Source: Vulcanimicrobiota bacterium (GTDB lineage Bacteria > Vulcanimicrobiota > Vulcanimicrobiia > Vulcanimicrobiales > Vulcanimicrobiaceae). From it: a DNA stretch of 40,364 bases. The translations under genes were made by a program, and so were the position numbers. This document shows, piece after piece, positions 1 through 8,208 of the stretch (positions are counted from its first letter, which is position 1; every line of letters starts with the position of its first letter). The stretch is taken from the NCBI GenBank assembly GCA_003161435.1, contig PMOS01000028.1:1-40364 (forward strand), written 5' to 3'. Below the pieces are notes generated by a model. The model did not search any database and was not told the DNA's origin. It was given only the letters and a program-made list of their open reading frames with translations.

Positions 1-2490
1 TCAAATCTCCCGCGCCGTTTCCAGCTGGTTGTCCTCTGCAAGGCAGCTCGGGGTCTAAGTGACCCCAAGACGGCGCAGGTATTGACGAAGGAGCACCTGC
101 CGGTCAAAGACCGCGCATCGGACACCGTTACGCTTATGAGCGTAACGCACAGCCATGGCGTAAACGCGCTCGCACCAGATCAGACTATCACGTTCGGACC
201 GAACCTCACGCTTGTGTACGGACAGAACGCTTCTGGGAAGTCTGGGTACACTCGCATCTTGAAGCGCGCATGCCGATCGCGAGGCACTGAAGAGATCCTC
301 GGCGATGTGCTGAGCGGTGCGGCTCCGCTCAAGGCTCAAGCGACAATACGTTATCGTGATGGCGCGCGGGAAGAGCAGTTCATCTGGACGCCTGACGTCG
401 CCCCGGACTCTGCGCTTGGAGCGGTGAGTGTCTTCGACGCCTATAGTGCTCCGGTCTACATCCGAGACAAGACGGATGTGGCGTTCCGGCCCTTCAGCCT
501 TGACGTTTTCGATAAACTGTCTGCCGTGTGTGGTGAGGTTCGAACGCGGCTTGAGAGCGAATACGCAAAGTTAAATGCTGTGGTCGCGAGGCTCCCGGTC
601 CTTGCGGAAGGCACGCGAGCCCACTCGCTTACCACGCACATCACCTCACTGACGAACGTGGACGAACTCCGGAGCTTGGCGACGCTCGCACCGGAGGAAC
701 AGCGCCACCTAACGGACTTGAAGCACCAGCAGCGTGACCTTCAGACCGCGGACCCCAAACAGCGAGCGCGGGAGCTGGAACTCAAAGCCGACCGCGTCGA
801 TCTGCTCGCCAATCACGTGACCGGCCTCGTGAAGGCCCTCGGTCATGAAGGAATTGCCACGCTCAGGTCCGCGGCCGATTCACTTCGAAGGGCCCGCGAG
901 GTACTCGCGGTACTCCGCGCGACCGCGTTAAGCGCAGATCTCTTGTCAGGAAGCGGTGAGGAGGCGTGGCGTTCGATGTGGGATGCCGCTCAGCGATTCT
1001 CAAGCGTTGCATATCCGGCGGCGCCATTCCCAGCGATTCATGAAGGCGCGGTATGCCCATTCTGCCAGCAGACGATCGGATCGGATGCTACCAAGCGCCT
1101 CGAACACTTTGCGGAGTACGTCTCCTCAAGTGCGCAGGCTGACGTTCGGGGAGCGGAAGCGGCATATGGTCAGGTCTTTTCGGCCATCGCACAGCTCAGC
1201 GTGAAGAGCCCGGAGATCGAGCTCGCGACTAACGAGCTCATCGCTGATGATGCCGAACTTGGGGGCCGACTGCGCGACCTGCTTCAAGGGGCGGCTCTTA
1301 TTCAGCAGGAGGCAAAGAGCGCGGCTGAAGTCGGCAGCTATCCTGAGCGCGAGCTTCAAGCCGGTATCGAAAGCGATCTAAGTTCCGCCGCAAAGAACCT
1401 GCGTGACCGTGCGACGGCCCTCAAGCAGCAGAGTCCTGCGCTCGACCCACTAGCCGCGGCGAACCTCCGCGAGCTCGAGGCGCGATCTGCGCTCGGTGAG
1501 CATCTGCAGGACGTCATCGATGAGGTCAACCGCCAAAAGTGCCTTGCTGCCTATCAACAATGCATCGGCGACACGCAGACGGGGGCGATCACGCGGAAAA
1601 GCACAGAACTGACCAAGCGACTGATCACGGATGAACTGCGGACAACTTTCCGGTCAGAGCTGTCTAAACTTGAATTCAATCACCTCGCAGTCGAGATTCA
1701 GGCTGCCGGTGGCGCACGGGGCGCGCTCTTTCACCGCTTGGCGTTTACGAACGCGCCGGGTGTCGCCGTCCCTGAGGTCGTGAGTGAAGGCGAATCGAGG
1801 ACGCTCTCCCTGGCCGCCTTCCTCACGGAGCTCAGCACGGCGAGCGGAAAATCGGCGGTCATCTTCGATGACCCCGTGTCTTCCCTCGACCACGTTTGGC
1901 GGGAGCGTATCGCTCGCCGGCTGTTGATTGAAGCGAAAGAACGGCAGGTAATCGTATTCACGCACGACATCGTGTTCCTGCGGTACCTACTCGATGAAGC
2001 GTCGAAACACGAAGTGGCCTGTCTTAATCAGTATGTCCGGCGAGAGGGTCAGGCCGGAATCTCGTCACCCGATCTTCCGTGGATCGCGATGGGCATCAAG
2101 GAGCGCATCGGCGACCTTAGGAAGCGGTGGCAGGCTGCCGAGAAGCTACTTCGAGCGGCGGGCCCGGAAACGTACGAGCCAGCTGCCCGCGATATCTACG
2201 CCTGTCTGCGCGAAGCGTGGGAACAAGCGACAAGCGAAACCTTGCTCAATGATGTCGTCCAGCGATATCGACACAGCATCGAGACGCGAAAGGTCAAGTA
2301 CCTCGACGACATCACCGAAGCCGATTGTCGAGCCGTAGAGGAAGCGATGACGGAGTGCTCTCGGTGGATGCGCGGGCATGACCAGCCGGCCGCGGACGCA
2401 GCGCCAGTCCCTCGGCCGCCTGAGCTGAAGCTGCGCATTGATGAGCTCGCTGCCTTTGTCGAGACGATTAAGAAGCGACGGAAAAAATGA
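1..2490 (+). CDS. AAA_13/RloC-like ATPase with zinc-hook motif, 5'-truncated by window edge
   Basis: SMC/Rad50-like ATPase of the AAA_13 group, the group that contains the tRNA anticodon nucleases PrrC and RloC; members are often phage-defence or stress proteins. Seen: Walker A GQNASGKS (nt 220-243), a long charged helical middle with a CPFC zinc-hook-type pair (nt 1054-1065), a Walker B/D-loop segment AVIFDDPVSSLD (about nt 1855-1890) and an H-loop-like FTHD. The C-terminus carries LREAWE and a later GHD, conserved in this subfamily as I recall it; they recall the Arg-Glu-His nuclease triad of PrrC, but that is inference. A TTG at 82 could start an 802-aa protein. However, the frame stays open to base 1 and the upstream residues (FQLVVLCKAARGLSD) read like family sequence, so the true start lies outside the window. 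No restriction-modification gene is visible beside it. Confidence 0.85.
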   Translation, partial: SNLPRRFQLVVLCKAARGLSDPKTAQVLTKEHLPVKDRASDTVTLMSVTHSHGVNALAPDQTITFGPNLTLVYGQNASGKSGYTRILKRACRSRGTEEILGDVLSGAAPLKAQATIRYRDGAREEQFIWTPDVAPDSALGAVSVFDAYSAPVYIRDKTDVAFRPFSLDVFDKLSAVCGEVRTRLESEYAKLNAVVARLPVLAEGTRAHSLTTHITSLTNVDELRSLATLAPEEQRHLTDLKHQQRDLQTADPKQRARELELKADRVDLLANHVTGLVKALGHEGIATLRSAADSLRRAREVLAVLRATALSADLLSGSGEEAWRSMWDAAQRFSSVAYPAAPFPAIHEGAVCPFCQQTIGSDATKRLEHFAEYVSSSAQADVRGAEAAYGQVFSAIAQLSVKSPEIELATNELIADDAELGGRLRDLLQGAALIQQEAKSAAEVGSYPERELQAGIESDLSSAAKNLRDRATALKQQSPALDPLAAANLRELEARSALGEHLQDVIDEVNRQKCLAAYQQCIGDTQTGAITRKSTELTKRLITDELRTTFRSELSKLEFNHLAVEIQAAGGARGALFHRLAFTNAPGVAVPEVVSEGESRTLSLAAFLTELSTASGKSAVIFDDPVSSLDHVWRERIARRLLIEAKERQVIVFTHDIVFLRYLLDEASKHEVACLNQYVRREGQAGISSPDLPWIAMGIKERIGDLRKRWQAAEKLLRAAGPETYEPAARDIYACLREAWEQATSETLLNDVVQRYRHSIETRKVKYLDDITEADCRAVEEAMTECSRWMRGHDQPAADAAPVPRPPELKLRIDELAAFVETIKKRRKK

Positions 2491-2915
2491 TTGCGCAGAT
2501 GATCGTGATGACAAGAAGGCCCGCCTCGCCGATCTACGGTATCACGGAGCCCCGGCTCGACGCGTTCGCGGGTCGTTTCGGAAGGCAGCCGACTTGCCAG
2601 CGGCCGCGATAGGGCTGACTAAAGCAGGTATTGGCGTGCAGCGCTTCACGGACAAGGAGTGCGCCTTGTCCCACACCTAGGGTAGGGCAGCTTCTGCGCG
2701 AGTTCGACGGCTGTGCGCTGGCTATACGGTGATCGCGCCAGCGTTGCGACGAATCGCTCCGAATAGTTGACCAATGCTGTCGAAGGCGAGTGCCGGGACG
2801 AGCAGCGCTGCAAAGCCAAACTTGCCGAGTTCGTCCGCGGTGTTGCCGCCGCGCACGGTCTCGAGCCACCTGAACATCTCGTCGGAATGCGCGTGGGCAG
2901 TCTTTGCTCGAGCGC
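2491..2915. other. Intergenic stretch without a recognisable gene
   Basis: I see no supportable gene, RNA or repeat. One 65-codon minus-strand frame (2919-2722) starts with a TTG overlapping the stop of the upstream minus-strand gene (TTGA). That looks like translational coupling, but the product matches nothing I recognise and could be a decayed gene tail. Confidence 0.4.
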
Positions 2916-3488
2916 TCAATCGAGCCTCTTAACCCTTACCACTACTCGGCCACCGATAGACTTATTGTCAGACAGTTTGACTTCAAACTCAGCGTCGCGC
3001 GTATCAGTGTGTGTTCGATTGAACCTGAACTCCGTAAAGGCATAACCCCCATCCTTTGGCGGAATAAGTGGCAAATCTACCAGAATGCGGACTAGTAGGT
3101 CATCAAGCCGCTCACACCAAGTTGCATAATCAAACCCCGCTTCTTCTAAGTCATTAGACCTAAGAAAGCGACCGAGTTCTTCATGCAAGGGCTTGAAAGA
3201 AACCGCTTCTTCAAATTCTGGAGAAACCTCGTCAGCCTTCTTTCCCACCATGGATGCGATCGTTTCATCTAACCTATCGAGCATCTGCGTCCGGCCGTCG
3301 CTGCCTTTTTTATCTAGCTGGTAATGAACCACCCAGTTACGATAAAACCACAAGGCAGGAAAATTCTTTTCCTCCTTTTGGCTTTCGATTATTTTTCCGA
3401 TTTGAACAATCAAATATACAACGTCGGCTTCTTCCGTGAGATAGCTGGAACTGTATTTTCTGAGCTTTTCGACAATCTCGCTCTTCAT
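2916..3488 (-). CDS. Orphan hypothetical protein, AT-rich, RNxxxH motif
   Basis: A 190-aa soluble protein of unknown function. It is predicted mostly helical and acidic in its first 140 residues, followed by a beta-rich tail ending in GGRVVVRVKRLD. Residues 48-55 read FYRNWVVH. Similar W-x2-H segments occur in a family of uncharacterised bacterial proteins, and R50-x4-H55 fits the loose R-x4-6-H pattern of HEPN RNases, though that motif alone is weak evidence. The gene is clearly richer in A+T than everything around it (for example nt 3361-3420), a sign of recent transfer. Upstream on its strand a TATAAT lies 7 nt before the ATG, so the mRNA may be leaderless. It sits between a defence-type ATPase and an intron remnant, which suggests an accessory or defence role; no function can be assigned. 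Confidence 0.7.
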   Translation of the reverse strand: MKSEIVEKLRKYSSSYLTEEADVVYLIVQIGKIIESQKEEKNFPALWFYRNWVVHYQLDKKGSDGRTQMLDRLDETIASMVGKKADEVSPEFEEAVSFKPLHEELGRFLRSNDLEEAGFDYATWCERLDDLLVRILVDLPLIPPKDGGYAFTEFRFNRTHTDTRDAEFEVKLSDNKSIGGRVVVRVKRLD

Positions 3489-3494
3489 ATTGGC

Positions 3495-3500
3495 ATTATA
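3495..3500 (-). promoter_or_regulatory. Candidate -10 element for leaderless orphan gene
   Basis: A perfect TATAAT on the minus strand ends 6 nt before the ATG at 3488, so transcription would begin at or next to the start codon. No good TTGACA-like -35 lies 16-18 nt further up, and no Shine-Dalgarno sequence is present. Leaderless transcription is inferred. Confidence 0.4.
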
Positions 3501-3601
3501 AGGTAGCCGTGTCGATTCTGGTAGATCGGCATTAAGAGCAATCTCCAGAAGGGAGAACGGCCACTACGGTAGCGCTGGAAACGGCGGCGGAGATTTGAAC
3601 C

Positions 3602-4110
3602 GTGCGCCGGGAGCCCGGCAAGGAATACGAAGTGAAAGTCTTCGACGATAAAGATGTAGCGAATCATATCGACCTCGAGCCGTGCGGTGGCGCCCGTGAG
3701 GGCGTCAGCGAAGCGTCGGCAGAGGAGTGCGCAGGCCGGCCATTGAGCCGCGAAAGTTTTCAACTCCCGGGTGCCGACACCGTGGTTCAGGCGGAAGGCA
3801 ACATGGGGACGCGCGATATTGCGAGTGCGTTCCTGACTCGGCGTGGTCGTAGACCCCGGCATGCACAGACGTTCCTTGTTCGGGAACCGGGATATCTTGG
3901 AGCCGACCGTCACGCTGGGTGCCGGTCCGCATCGGAAAGGCGTAACGCCGCAAGCCGATGATGCACGACTCCAAGAAGTCAGAATCTCCCATAGTAGCGA
4001 TGAACGCGCGACGAACAACCCCGGGCAAACGGGGGCGGAGTTGCCGGAGCGAAGGGGAGATGCCAAAGGGAATGCGAGCTGAGATAGTCCGCCGCGCGGA
4101 ACGACGGTAG
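3602..4110 (+). mobile_element. Group II intron remnant (5' ribozyme part and start of maturase ORF)
   Basis: The stretch opens with GTGCG (3602-3606), the 5' boundary consensus of group II introns, followed by a GC-rich stem (CGCCGGGAGCCCGGC). Further segments match, from memory, the conserved ribozyme region upstream of bacterial LtrA-type maturases, e.g. CGTGGTCGTAGACCCCGGCA (3842-3861). The maturase would start at 3958 (MMHDSKKSESPIVAMN). The family's next block (NKAG...AEP...KGNA) appears only in another frame, as NNPGQTGAELPERRGDAKGNAS ending at a TGA at 4080-4082. The maturase start is therefore frameshifted, and the reverse transcriptase, domain V and the 3' end are missing. I see no RT motif (YADD) downstream before the sigma gene. 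This is a dead fragment; the exact 3' limit is uncertain. Confidence 0.7.
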
Positions 4111-4386
4111 GGAAACGGCGGGGACTTGAGGTCCGTTTCGTACGTAGGATGGTCAGTCAGACGAACGAACCGAACGATTCGACATCGACCACTTAGCTGG
4201 TCGTGTGATCGGCGAGGCCGCACCGATCATCTTCGTGCGAAAGCGCAGTCTCTTACAGGGTTTTCGTCTTAGCCAGCGCCGCCGCGTGAACAGTTCCCCC
4301 ATGTGGCTAGGGGCGACAGTTTATACTGGGTCGGGACCCCGTTTGTTTATCGATGCGTTGTGCGCCTTGATCGGAAGCGTATCGCA
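4111..4386. other. Intergenic stretch upstream of sigma factor gene
   Basis: No gene recognised. A TATACT hexamer at 4322-4327 could be a -10 element giving a leader of about 50 nt for the sigma gene, but no convincing -35 accompanies it. No intron domain V hairpin was found here. Confidence 0.35.
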
Positions 4387-5100
4387 ATGATTCACTCAGA
4401 CGAGCTCGTCTCACGCTACTGCGCGGAACGCACGCTGGACCTTCGCAACGCCGTCGTCGACGCCTACTGCTACCTTTGTTCGCGGGGCGCACGCAAGTTC
4501 AAACGATCCCACAACGATCGAGCCGATCTCGAACAGGTCGCAGCGCTCGGTTTGATCAAAGCGGCGACGAATTATCGCGCCGAGATGCAGACGCCCTTCC
4601 AAGCTTACGCGTGGATCATGATCGTCGGTGAGCTGATGCACTACGTGCGCGACTATGAATGCATGGTGCGTCCACCGCGTTCCCTGATCGCCTTGGAGAA
4701 ACGCTACGTCGAGGCATGGGACCGCTTTTGCGCGGCGCACCATCGCGAGCCGACGACGGGCGAGATCGCTCGCGCGCTCGGCGTGACGGTCCATAGCGTC
4801 GTCGAGATGCGGCGGCTGCGCCGAGCCGGACACGCCGTGCTGACCGAACCCGATGGAGCCGAGCGGCCGGACCTGATCGACCTGTTGCCGATCCCCGAAT
4901 CAACGATTGGCCTCGACGAGCGCATCACGCTTTCCGTCGCAGTCGACGAGCTTGGCGCGCGCGAGCGCGCGATCGTCTTCGGCACCTACGGCGCGGGGCT
5001 AACCCAAACCGAGATCGCGCAACGACTGGGACTCTCGCAGAGCCACGTTTCGAAATTGCTCTCACGCGCGCTCGCGCGGATCGGGCGACGCGTAGCATAG
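4387..5100 (+). CDS. RNA polymerase sigma factor, sigma-70 family (SigB/FliA-like)
   Basis: Alternative sigma factor of 237 aa without region 1.1. Seen: a region-2 core (DLEQVAALGLIKAATNYR, then FQAYAWIMIVGELMHYVRDY with the -10-binding segment), a region-3 helix (REPTTGEIARALGVTVHSV) and a region-4 helix-turn-helix at the end (LTQTEIAQRLGLSQSHVSKL). Length and layout fit the SigB/SigF/FliA class rather than ECF sigmas, which lack region 3. I chose the ATG at 4387 over an in-frame upstream start at 4303 because GGAAG (4373-4377) sits 9 nt before it and homology begins after it. No anti-sigma gene is adjacent. It ends 49 nt before the prepilin gene, so it may direct expression of the pilus cluster; that link is inferred from position only. 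Confidence 0.88.
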   Translation: MIHSDELVSRYCAERTLDLRNAVVDAYCYLCSRGARKFKRSHNDRADLEQVAALGLIKAATNYRAEMQTPFQAYAWIMIVGELMHYVRDYECMVRPPRSLIALEKRYVEAWDRFCAAHHREPTTGEIARALGVTVHSVVEMRRLRRAGHAVLTEPDGAERPDLIDLLPIPESTIGLDERITLSVAVDELGARERAIVFGTYGAGLTQTEIAQRLGLSQSHVSKLLSRALARIGRRVA

Positions 5101-5149
5101 GCGTTTGTCGCGTCGGGCACCGCACATATCACAACACCGGAGGACGACC

Positions 5150-5650
5150 TTGAATCACACCGGAGCGCCTGAGCACGAGCGCGGCTTTACGCTGATCGAG
5201 CTGATGATCGTCGTTGCGATCATCGCCATTCTGGCCGGGATCTTGATACCGAACTTCGTTAACGCACGTTCGCAGGCACAGACGGCCGCGTGCGAGTCCA
5301 ACATGCGTTCGATCGCGACCGCGCTCGAGCTCTACTACGCCGACAATCAAGTCTATCCAACGGCGGCTGGTGCCGCCGTGGTACCGGCGCTGTTCACCGC
5401 CAACGGCGTCGCCTATCTCAACAACACACCGAAAGACCCAGCCGCTCAAAGTGCGACGGCGACGTACTCGCTGACGACCACGCAAGCCACCGGTGGAAGC
5501 CCGGCCGGCTACACCATTCAGTGTCCCGGCGTCCACGCGGGCTCGACGCTGGCAAAGCTTCCACTGTCGAGCGGTGCCTTGTGCGGCGCGAACTGCACGG
5601 CGACGAAGATCTTGTACGTCGCCACGCAAGGCCTCGAGGCTTCCCCGTGA
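5150..5650 (+). CDS. Type IV prepilin / pseudopilin
   Basis: Major or minor pilin subunit of 166 aa. Seen: a short leader ending in ERG, a cleavage site before [10 protein letters not shown] with the conserved Glu5, and the hydrophobic N-terminal helix ([16 protein letters not shown]). A GspG/PilA-like globular domain follows with [14 protein letters not shown]. The mature part has four cysteines ([18 protein letters not shown]), which could form two disulfides. The start is the TTG at 5150: GGAGG at 5139-5143 lies 6 nt upstream, and the longer frame from 5105 has no such site. After cleavage by the peptidase encoded three genes downstream it would be assembled through the inner-membrane PilMNO(P) complex and exit through the secretin. 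The stop overlaps the next start (GTGA). Confidence 0.92.
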   Translation: MNHTGAPEHERGFTLIELMIVVAIIAILAGILIPNFVNARSQAQTAACESNMRSIATALELYYADNQVYPTAAGAAVVPALFTANGVAYLNNTPKDPAAQSATATYSLTTTQATGGSPAGYTIQCPGVHAGSTLAKLPLSSGALCGANCTATKILYVATQGLEASP

Positions 5651-6306
5651 TCGACGTGCTGGACGCAGGACTGCGTGCCGTCGCCAGTCGATCGCCGCTG
5701 GCCTACCCGCTGGTGTTTGCAGCCGGTTTCCTGACGAGCCTCGGGCCGTGCGCAGCGCCGCGATATGTCGCCGTCGCCGCGCTTGCAAACGCGACGTCGC
5801 GGCCCGGCCGGCCGGTCGCGCTGTTTATCACGGGTTTGGTCGGCGCGTACGTGTGCCTGGGTTCGGCGGCGAGCGCACTCGGCGCCGTTCGAGGATGGTC
5901 GACCTACGTCTACGTCGCCCTCGCAATCGCGCTCGCCATCGGCGGTACGATGACGCTGCTCCAGCGCGACGCGGATCCGCACGCACATGCGCAGCCTCGC
6001 GCCGGCAACTCGAATGCAGGTGGGGCGTTTCTGCTCGGAGCCTCCAGCGCGCTCGTCGTCTCGCCTTGTTGCACGCCGATCATCGCTGGGATCGCCGGGT
6101 TGACGATCGTGAGCGGTCGCGCATCAGACGGCGTCATCCTCCTCGCGTCGTTCGGACTAGGGCACGCTGCGCCGCTGGCCGGCGTGGCATTCATGAGCGG
6201 ACGCGTGTCGGCGGTGCTCCGGCGCTTCGCCGCGTCGCCCGCGCCCGCCGTTGTGGCCGGAACGCTCATGTTGGGGCTCGCCGCGTATTTCGGGGCATTG
6301 GCATGA
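5647..6306 (+). CDS. CcdA-like thiol-disulfide membrane transporter
   Basis: A 219-aa polytopic inner-membrane protein with about six hydrophobic helices. Two cysteine sites in proline contexts, GPCAAP near residue 37 and SPCCTP near residue 139, match the pair of redox cysteines that DsbD/CcdA proteins use to pass electrons from cytoplasmic thioredoxin to the periplasm. A His-rich loop (DPHAHAQ) separates the two halves. The GTG start at 5647 overlaps the prepilin stop, and the stop overlaps the next ATG. Placement inside a pilus operon beside a four-cysteine pilin suggests a role in pilin or assembly-factor disulfide chemistry; this is inference. CcdA proteins more usually serve cytochrome c maturation, and no heme-related gene is in the window. 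Confidence 0.8.
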   Translation: MIDVLDAGLRAVASRSPLAYPLVFAAGFLTSLGPCAAPRYVAVAALANATSRPGRPVALFITGLVGAYVCLGSAASALGAVRGWSTYVYVALAIALAIGGTMTLLQRDADPHAHAQPRAGNSNAGGAFLLGASSALVVSPCCTPIIAGIAGLTIVSGRASDGVILLASFGLGHAAPLAGVAFMSGRVSAVLRRFAASPAPAVVAGTLMLGLAAYFGALA

Positions 6307-6839
6307 CGCAACTTTCACGCCCGCGCCGGCTCGTCATTGCAGCCGTCAGTTTAGCTCTCGCAGCGCTCGTATTTCGCGGAAACGTCGCCTCCGCGCTGGT
6401 CACACGCGGCGACGACCAACTCGGCGCCGGCGACATCGATGCCGCGGTCACCAGCTACGCGCGCGCTGCACACCTCGACGCCGGGTCGGCAGTCGCCTCC
6501 GACCGGCTGGCTTTCTTCTTGCTCATGCGCCGTCAGCCGGGCGACGCGGCGACGGCACTCGCCGTCGCCGACGTCGCGCTGCGCGCCTGGCCAAACGACC
6601 CCGCGCTCCTCGCGGACCGCGCGTTCGCCGCCGGACGGATGACACGATGGCGCGCAGCCGAGCGAGATTTTATCGCAGCGGCCGCCGCTGCGCACGATCC
6701 CCGTTACGCGCACCTTGCGGCCTGCATGGCAGAACGTCGGCACGACCGCCGCTCGGGGCGCCGCCACCTTCGGTATGCTCTCGAACTGAATCCTGGCTAC
6801 CTTCCCGCACGCGTCCTGCTCCGCGCGTTGGGCACATGA
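6303..6839 (+). CDS. TPR-repeat protein with N-terminal membrane anchor
   Basis: A 178-aa protein with one N-terminal hydrophobic helix (residues 9-25, [17 protein letters not shown]) followed by at least three degenerate tetratricopeptide repeats, e.g. [20 protein letters not shown], the [15 protein letters not shown] region and the final [18 protein letters not shown]. It is probably an anchored periplasmic scaffold, by analogy to PilF/PilW-type TPR pilotins, but it lacks a lipobox and the assignment to that family is not firm. The ATG at 6303 overlaps the CcdA-like stop and the TGA overlaps the next ATG, so it is translated as part of the pilus operon. Confidence 0.75.
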   Translation: MTQLSRPRRLVIAAVSLALAALVFRGNVASALVTRGDDQLGAGDIDAAVTSYARAAHLDAGSAVASDRLAFFLLMRRQPGDAATALAVADVALRAWPNDPALLADRAFAAGRMTRWRAAERDFIAAAAAAHDPRYAHLAACMAERRHDRRSGRRHLRYALELNPGYLPARVLLRALGT

Positions 6840-7276
6840 TCGCGCTATCAGCTGCTGCATCGGTCTGCGGTGCATTGATCGCCGCCGGCATCGACGCTCG
6901 TACAGGGCGCATCCCCGACGACGTTACTCGTCCAACGTCGGCGATCGCGCTTGGTCTCGCGATCGCGAGCGGCGTCGTGGTGACGGCGCTTTTCGGTGCC
7001 CTCGCCGTCGGAGGATCCCTGCTGTTGCTCTACGCGATCACGCGTGGTCGCGGCTTGGGAATGGGCGACGTCAAACTCGGCACGGCGATCGGCATCGGGC
7101 TCGGCCCCACGTCAGGGCTCGCTGCGCTCGGCGGTGCGTTCATTCTGGGGGGCATCTACGCAGGCTGGTTGCTGGCAACCCGGCGCGCGAACCGTCGAGA
7201 TGCGCTCGCGTTCGGCCCGTTCCTGGCGACGGGGACCGTCCTCGCCGCATCGCTCGCCTCCGGGTTCGCCTCGTGA
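6836..7276 (+). CDS. Type IV prepilin peptidase, short A24 form
   Basis: Membrane aspartyl protease that removes the prepilin leader. At 146 aa it contains only the A24 catalytic core: the first catalytic Asp in [11 protein letters not shown] (about residue 21) and the second in the G-x-GD signature [16 protein letters not shown] (about residue 81), spread over four or five hydrophobic helices. The N-terminal domain with the zinc cysteines and the methyltransferase activity of PilD/GspO is absent, as in TadV/CpaA and archaeal enzymes, so N-methylation of the mature pilin may not occur or may be done elsewhere. ATG start overlaps the TPR gene stop; the end overlaps pilM by a GTGA. Confidence 0.88.
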   Translation: MIALSAAASVCGALIAAGIDARTGRIPDDVTRPTSAIALGLAIASGVVVTALFGALAVGGSLLLLYAITRGRGLGMGDVKLGTAIGIGLGPTSGLAALGGAFILGGIYAGWLLATRRANRRDALAFGPFLATGTVLAASLASGFAS

Positions 7277-8208
7277 ACCGCCGGGAAACCCTGCCGCTCG
7301 GAATCGACGTCGGCGCCGCGCGCACGCGCGTCGCGCTCGTCGAACGCGATCGATCCGGAACCGCGCACCTGGTCGCGGTGGCCGCTCGGGCGACCGGCGC
7401 CGATCCGGCAGGGGCGGTCGCGTCGGCCCGGGCCGAGCTCGGAACGCGCGAACGCCGCTGTGTCCTCGCCGTCGGCGGATCGGATGCGGTCCTGCGAACG
7501 AGCGCGTTCCCGGGGATGCGCGGCACCGAACGCCTCCGCGCCGCGCGCTACGAGGCCGCGCGCTTCCTCGCATTCCCGATCGACGATGCAGCCGTGCGCG
7601 TCGTCCCGATCGAGTCCGATCGGTGTGTCGTCGCCGTCGCCCGGCGCGCCGCGCTCGTGCAGCGCGTCAGGACGGCACGCAGCGCCGGCTTGAGGCCGAT
7701 CGCGGTCGACGACGCCGCGCTCGCGCTCACCCGCGTATTTCCACTCGCGGGCGCGATCGTCGACATCGGCGAGCGTGCGACGATGCTCGTCCTTTCCAGC
7801 CAACCGGTCCCGGCATGCCGTACGTTCGTCGGCGGCGGCGCGGCCTTGACCGCCGCGTTGATTGCTTCGCTCGGTGTCGACGAGATTGCCGCCGAGGTTC
7901 GCAAACGCAGCATCGGGTTGGCCGGTGCGGGCGAGTACGCGCGCGACGCGCTGGTCGAGCAACTCGCCTCCGCATTGGTCGAGCATCGTTCGCACGCGCG
8001 CGCCGAGCTCGACGGAATCGTTCTGGTTGGGAACGGTGCTCGGTTGTGCGGTTTCACGGACGCCCTCGAGCACGCTGTAGCGCTCTCGGTCCGCCTGGGC
8101 ACGCTGTCACCCGACATCTCCCGCACCTTACCGCCTGATGTCCTTCGCTCGGCAGGACCCGATTGGGCCTTGGCCTACGGCCTCGCGCTTTGGGAATCTG
8201 CCGCGTGA
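7273..8208 (+). CDS. pilM: PilM-like actin-fold pilus assembly protein
   Basis: Cytoplasmic actin-like ATPase-fold protein (311 aa) that binds the N-terminus of PilN and connects the inner-membrane alignment complex to the motor. Seen: the phosphate-1 loop GIDVGAARTRVALV at residues 10-23, the second phosphate-binding segment GAIVDIGERATMLVL (about 159-173), FVGGGAALT, and a final adenosine-type loop GIVLVGNGARLCGF. Length is slightly shorter than the usual 350 aa. GTG start at 7273 overlaps the peptidase stop; the end overlaps the PilN start. Identity rests on fold motifs plus position before a PilN/PilO pair. Confidence 0.85.
   Translation: MNRRETLPLGIDVGAARTRVALVERDRSGTAHLVAVAARATGADPAGAVASARAELGTRERRCVLAVGGSDAVLRTSAFPGMRGTERLRAARYEAARFLAFPIDDAAVRVVPIESDRCVVAVARRAALVQRVRTARSAGLRPIAVDDAALALTRVFPLAGAIVDIGERATMLVLSSQPVPACRTFVGGGAALTAALIASLGVDEIAAEVRKRSIGLAGAGEYARDALVEQLASALVEHRSHARAELDGIVLVGNGARLCGFTDALEHAVALSVRLGTLSPDISRTLPPDVLRSAGPDWALAYGLALWESAA

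Noticed and set aside
2722..2919. A 65-codon minus-strand frame coupled to the orphan gene by TTGA
   Set aside because: No family resemblance and it differs in composition from the orphan gene; coupling could be chance.
2916..3488. Firm HEPN toxin assignment
   Set aside because: Only a single RNxxxH match; similar W-x2-H segments lacking the Arg occur in uncharacterised relatives, so the motif may not be catalytic.
4111..4300. Possible group II intron domain V/VI
   Set aside because: No AGC triad with a GAAA-capped domain-V hairpin could be found; the intron seems truncated.
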